Part shown: piece by piece, positions 58,138-58,738 of the stretch
How the letters are laid out: each line of letters begins with the position of its first letter
Position numbering within the stretch: the stretch's first letter is position 1
The notes under the pieces: model-generated
What the model was told of the DNA's origin: nothing
Databases searched by the model: none
The model's input: only the letters and a program-made list of their open reading frames with translations
Made by a program: the position numbers and the translations under genes
DNA from: Armatimonadota bacterium
GTDB lineage: Bacteria; Armatimonadota; Armatimonadia; Armatimonadales; Armatimonadaceae
Length of the DNA: 58,738 nt
Assembly: GCA_026392155.1 (NCBI GenBank)
Contig: JAPLCP010000076.1
Span: 1-58,738 of the forward strand
Direction of reading: 5' to 3'

Positions 58138-58738
58138 ATGCCAACTAGAAGAGAGTTAATCCTTTCTACAACAGTAACCGTCCTGGGAGCTTCCGCTCTG
58201 GGGGCATCTGCTACCAAGATATTGACGAATGAGAAAACAGCCTCACGTGGTTGCTTATCATGTGGCCCTGTCCAAGGATCGAGCGTTGATGGTGATCCAG
58301 ACCAAGAATTCTGTGAATCTCTTATTGTAGATGCTGGAGAGGAAATAGAATTAGTACCATCTGGTGGGGAAAAAACAGAAACCGAAGAGTGGATACCTTT
58401 GTTTGGAGTAATAAATGTAGCTCAGGATGGGATCATTCACTACACAGCCCCGGCTTATCGTCCTCCATATGGTATGGATTATTTTTACAGAGTAGATGAT
58501 CTAGGGCAAACTACACATTTAAGGTTGAAAATCGTTAATGGAGTAACACCTGCTGACTTCATATCTACTACTGATCAAGACGGACAAGAGATACCTATTG
58601 ATTTGTCTGATCCTGAATGGATAGATGAGCCTTGTCCGGCTGTTTCGCTGTTGCCTAGTATCGCTGTTTCTGATATTCCTATCTTAAATGTCATTGAAGA
58701 AGGAAATGTTGAAGTAATCGCATCAGAAACTCTAGAAC
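58138..58738 (+). CDS. Secreted A+T-rich protein, partial (runs off window end)
   Basis: An open frame of 200 codons reaches the window end. It begins MPTRRELILSTTVTVLGASA, a Tat-type signal (TRRELI then a hydrophobic stretch). The mature part starts with a CLSCGPVQG pair of Cys and continues as acidic, beta-rich sequence (EFCESLIVDAGEEIELVPSG, GIIHYTAPAYRPPYGMDYF) suggestive of an Ig-like or cadherin-like extracellular protein. Codon use is clearly A/T-leaning compared with neighbours, which hints at an acquired or surface-adapted gene. No family is recognised. Confidence 0.7.
   Translation, partial: MPTRRELILSTTVTVLGASALGASATKILTNEKTASRGCLSCGPVQGSSVDGDPDQEFCESLIVDAGEEIELVPSGGEKTETEEWIPLFGVINVAQDGIIHYTAPAYRPPYGMDYFYRVDDLGQTTHLRLKIVNGVTPADFISTTDQDGQEIPIDLSDPEWIDEPCPAVSLLPSIAVSDIPILNVIEEGNVEVIASETLE

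Noticed and set aside
1-58738. tRNA, rRNA, integrase, transposase or phage genes
   Set aside because: I looked for cloverleaf-type sequences and familiar motifs on both strands and recognised none; a dedicated tRNA search was not possible.

Overview
The window looks like a chromosomal segment of a moderately GC-rich, Gram-negative-type bacterium. My best guess is the Armatimonadota, with Planctomycetota or Verrucomicrobiota-like relatives as the alternative. The reasons are: secreted multi-haem modules of the planctomycete type (DUF1549/DUF1553 + DUF1501, and DUF1592-family + DUF1552), an exosortase, an MsbA-like exporter beside a DUF374 acyltransferase, an RND efflux pair, selA, and a bacterial RNase P RNA. 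No rRNA, tRNA, phage, plasmid or IS gene was recognised. Assignment rests on gene content alone.

Layout. 1-3456 (minus strand, visibly more A+T-rich): an operon-like run of small membrane proteins, a lipoprotein and a degenerate exosortase paralogue, divergent from 3455-5781, which holds an intact exosortase-EpsI fusion coupled to purN. 5756-7779: two tandem SGNH hydrolases and a hypothetical. 7822-16028: NDP-sugar synthase fused to a mutated phosphohexomutase domain, ychF, a double-DTG/PDZ protein, an FAH-family protein, ABC exporter and acyltransferase. 16069-18972: SMI1/KNR4 protein, small hypothetical, phosphotransferase, DinB, LURP-one-like protein. 18969-27330: S9 peptidase, then a divergent secreted protein with RND adaptor and pump. 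27357-33065: hypotheticals and a sugar ABC uptake operon without ATPase. 33156-42639: two planctomycete-type cytochrome modules, the second split by an inverted HNH cassette. 42636-49275: aldo/keto reductase, SGNH hydrolase, kinase, sugar isomerase-like protein, GH39 glycosidase, catalase. 49491-52757: tsaE-tsaB-selA-phnP-like operon. 52817-57709: tricorn-like protease, rnpB (minus), UlaG-like hydrolase, Holliday-resolvase-like nuclease. 57846-58738: small membrane protein and an A+T-rich Tat-type secreted protein cut by the window end.

Two genome-wide habits stand out. First, nineteen genes have a TANNNT -10-like hexamer only 5-7 bases before the start codon, which predicts leaderless mRNAs; several lie in very tight divergent pairs. 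Inside operons, translation is instead chained by 4-base ATGA/GTGA/TTGA overlaps. Second, a small GC-rich palindromic repeat family (about ten copies) sits mostly inside genes, where it is read in frame, and one copy forms the P12 arm of the RNase P RNA.

The candidates most deserving follow-up are the leaderless promoter set, the intragenic palindromes including the rnpB copy, the degenerate exosortase next to an intact one, the Ser-to-Asp phosphohexomutase domain, and the HNH cassette that splits a normally adjacent gene pair.
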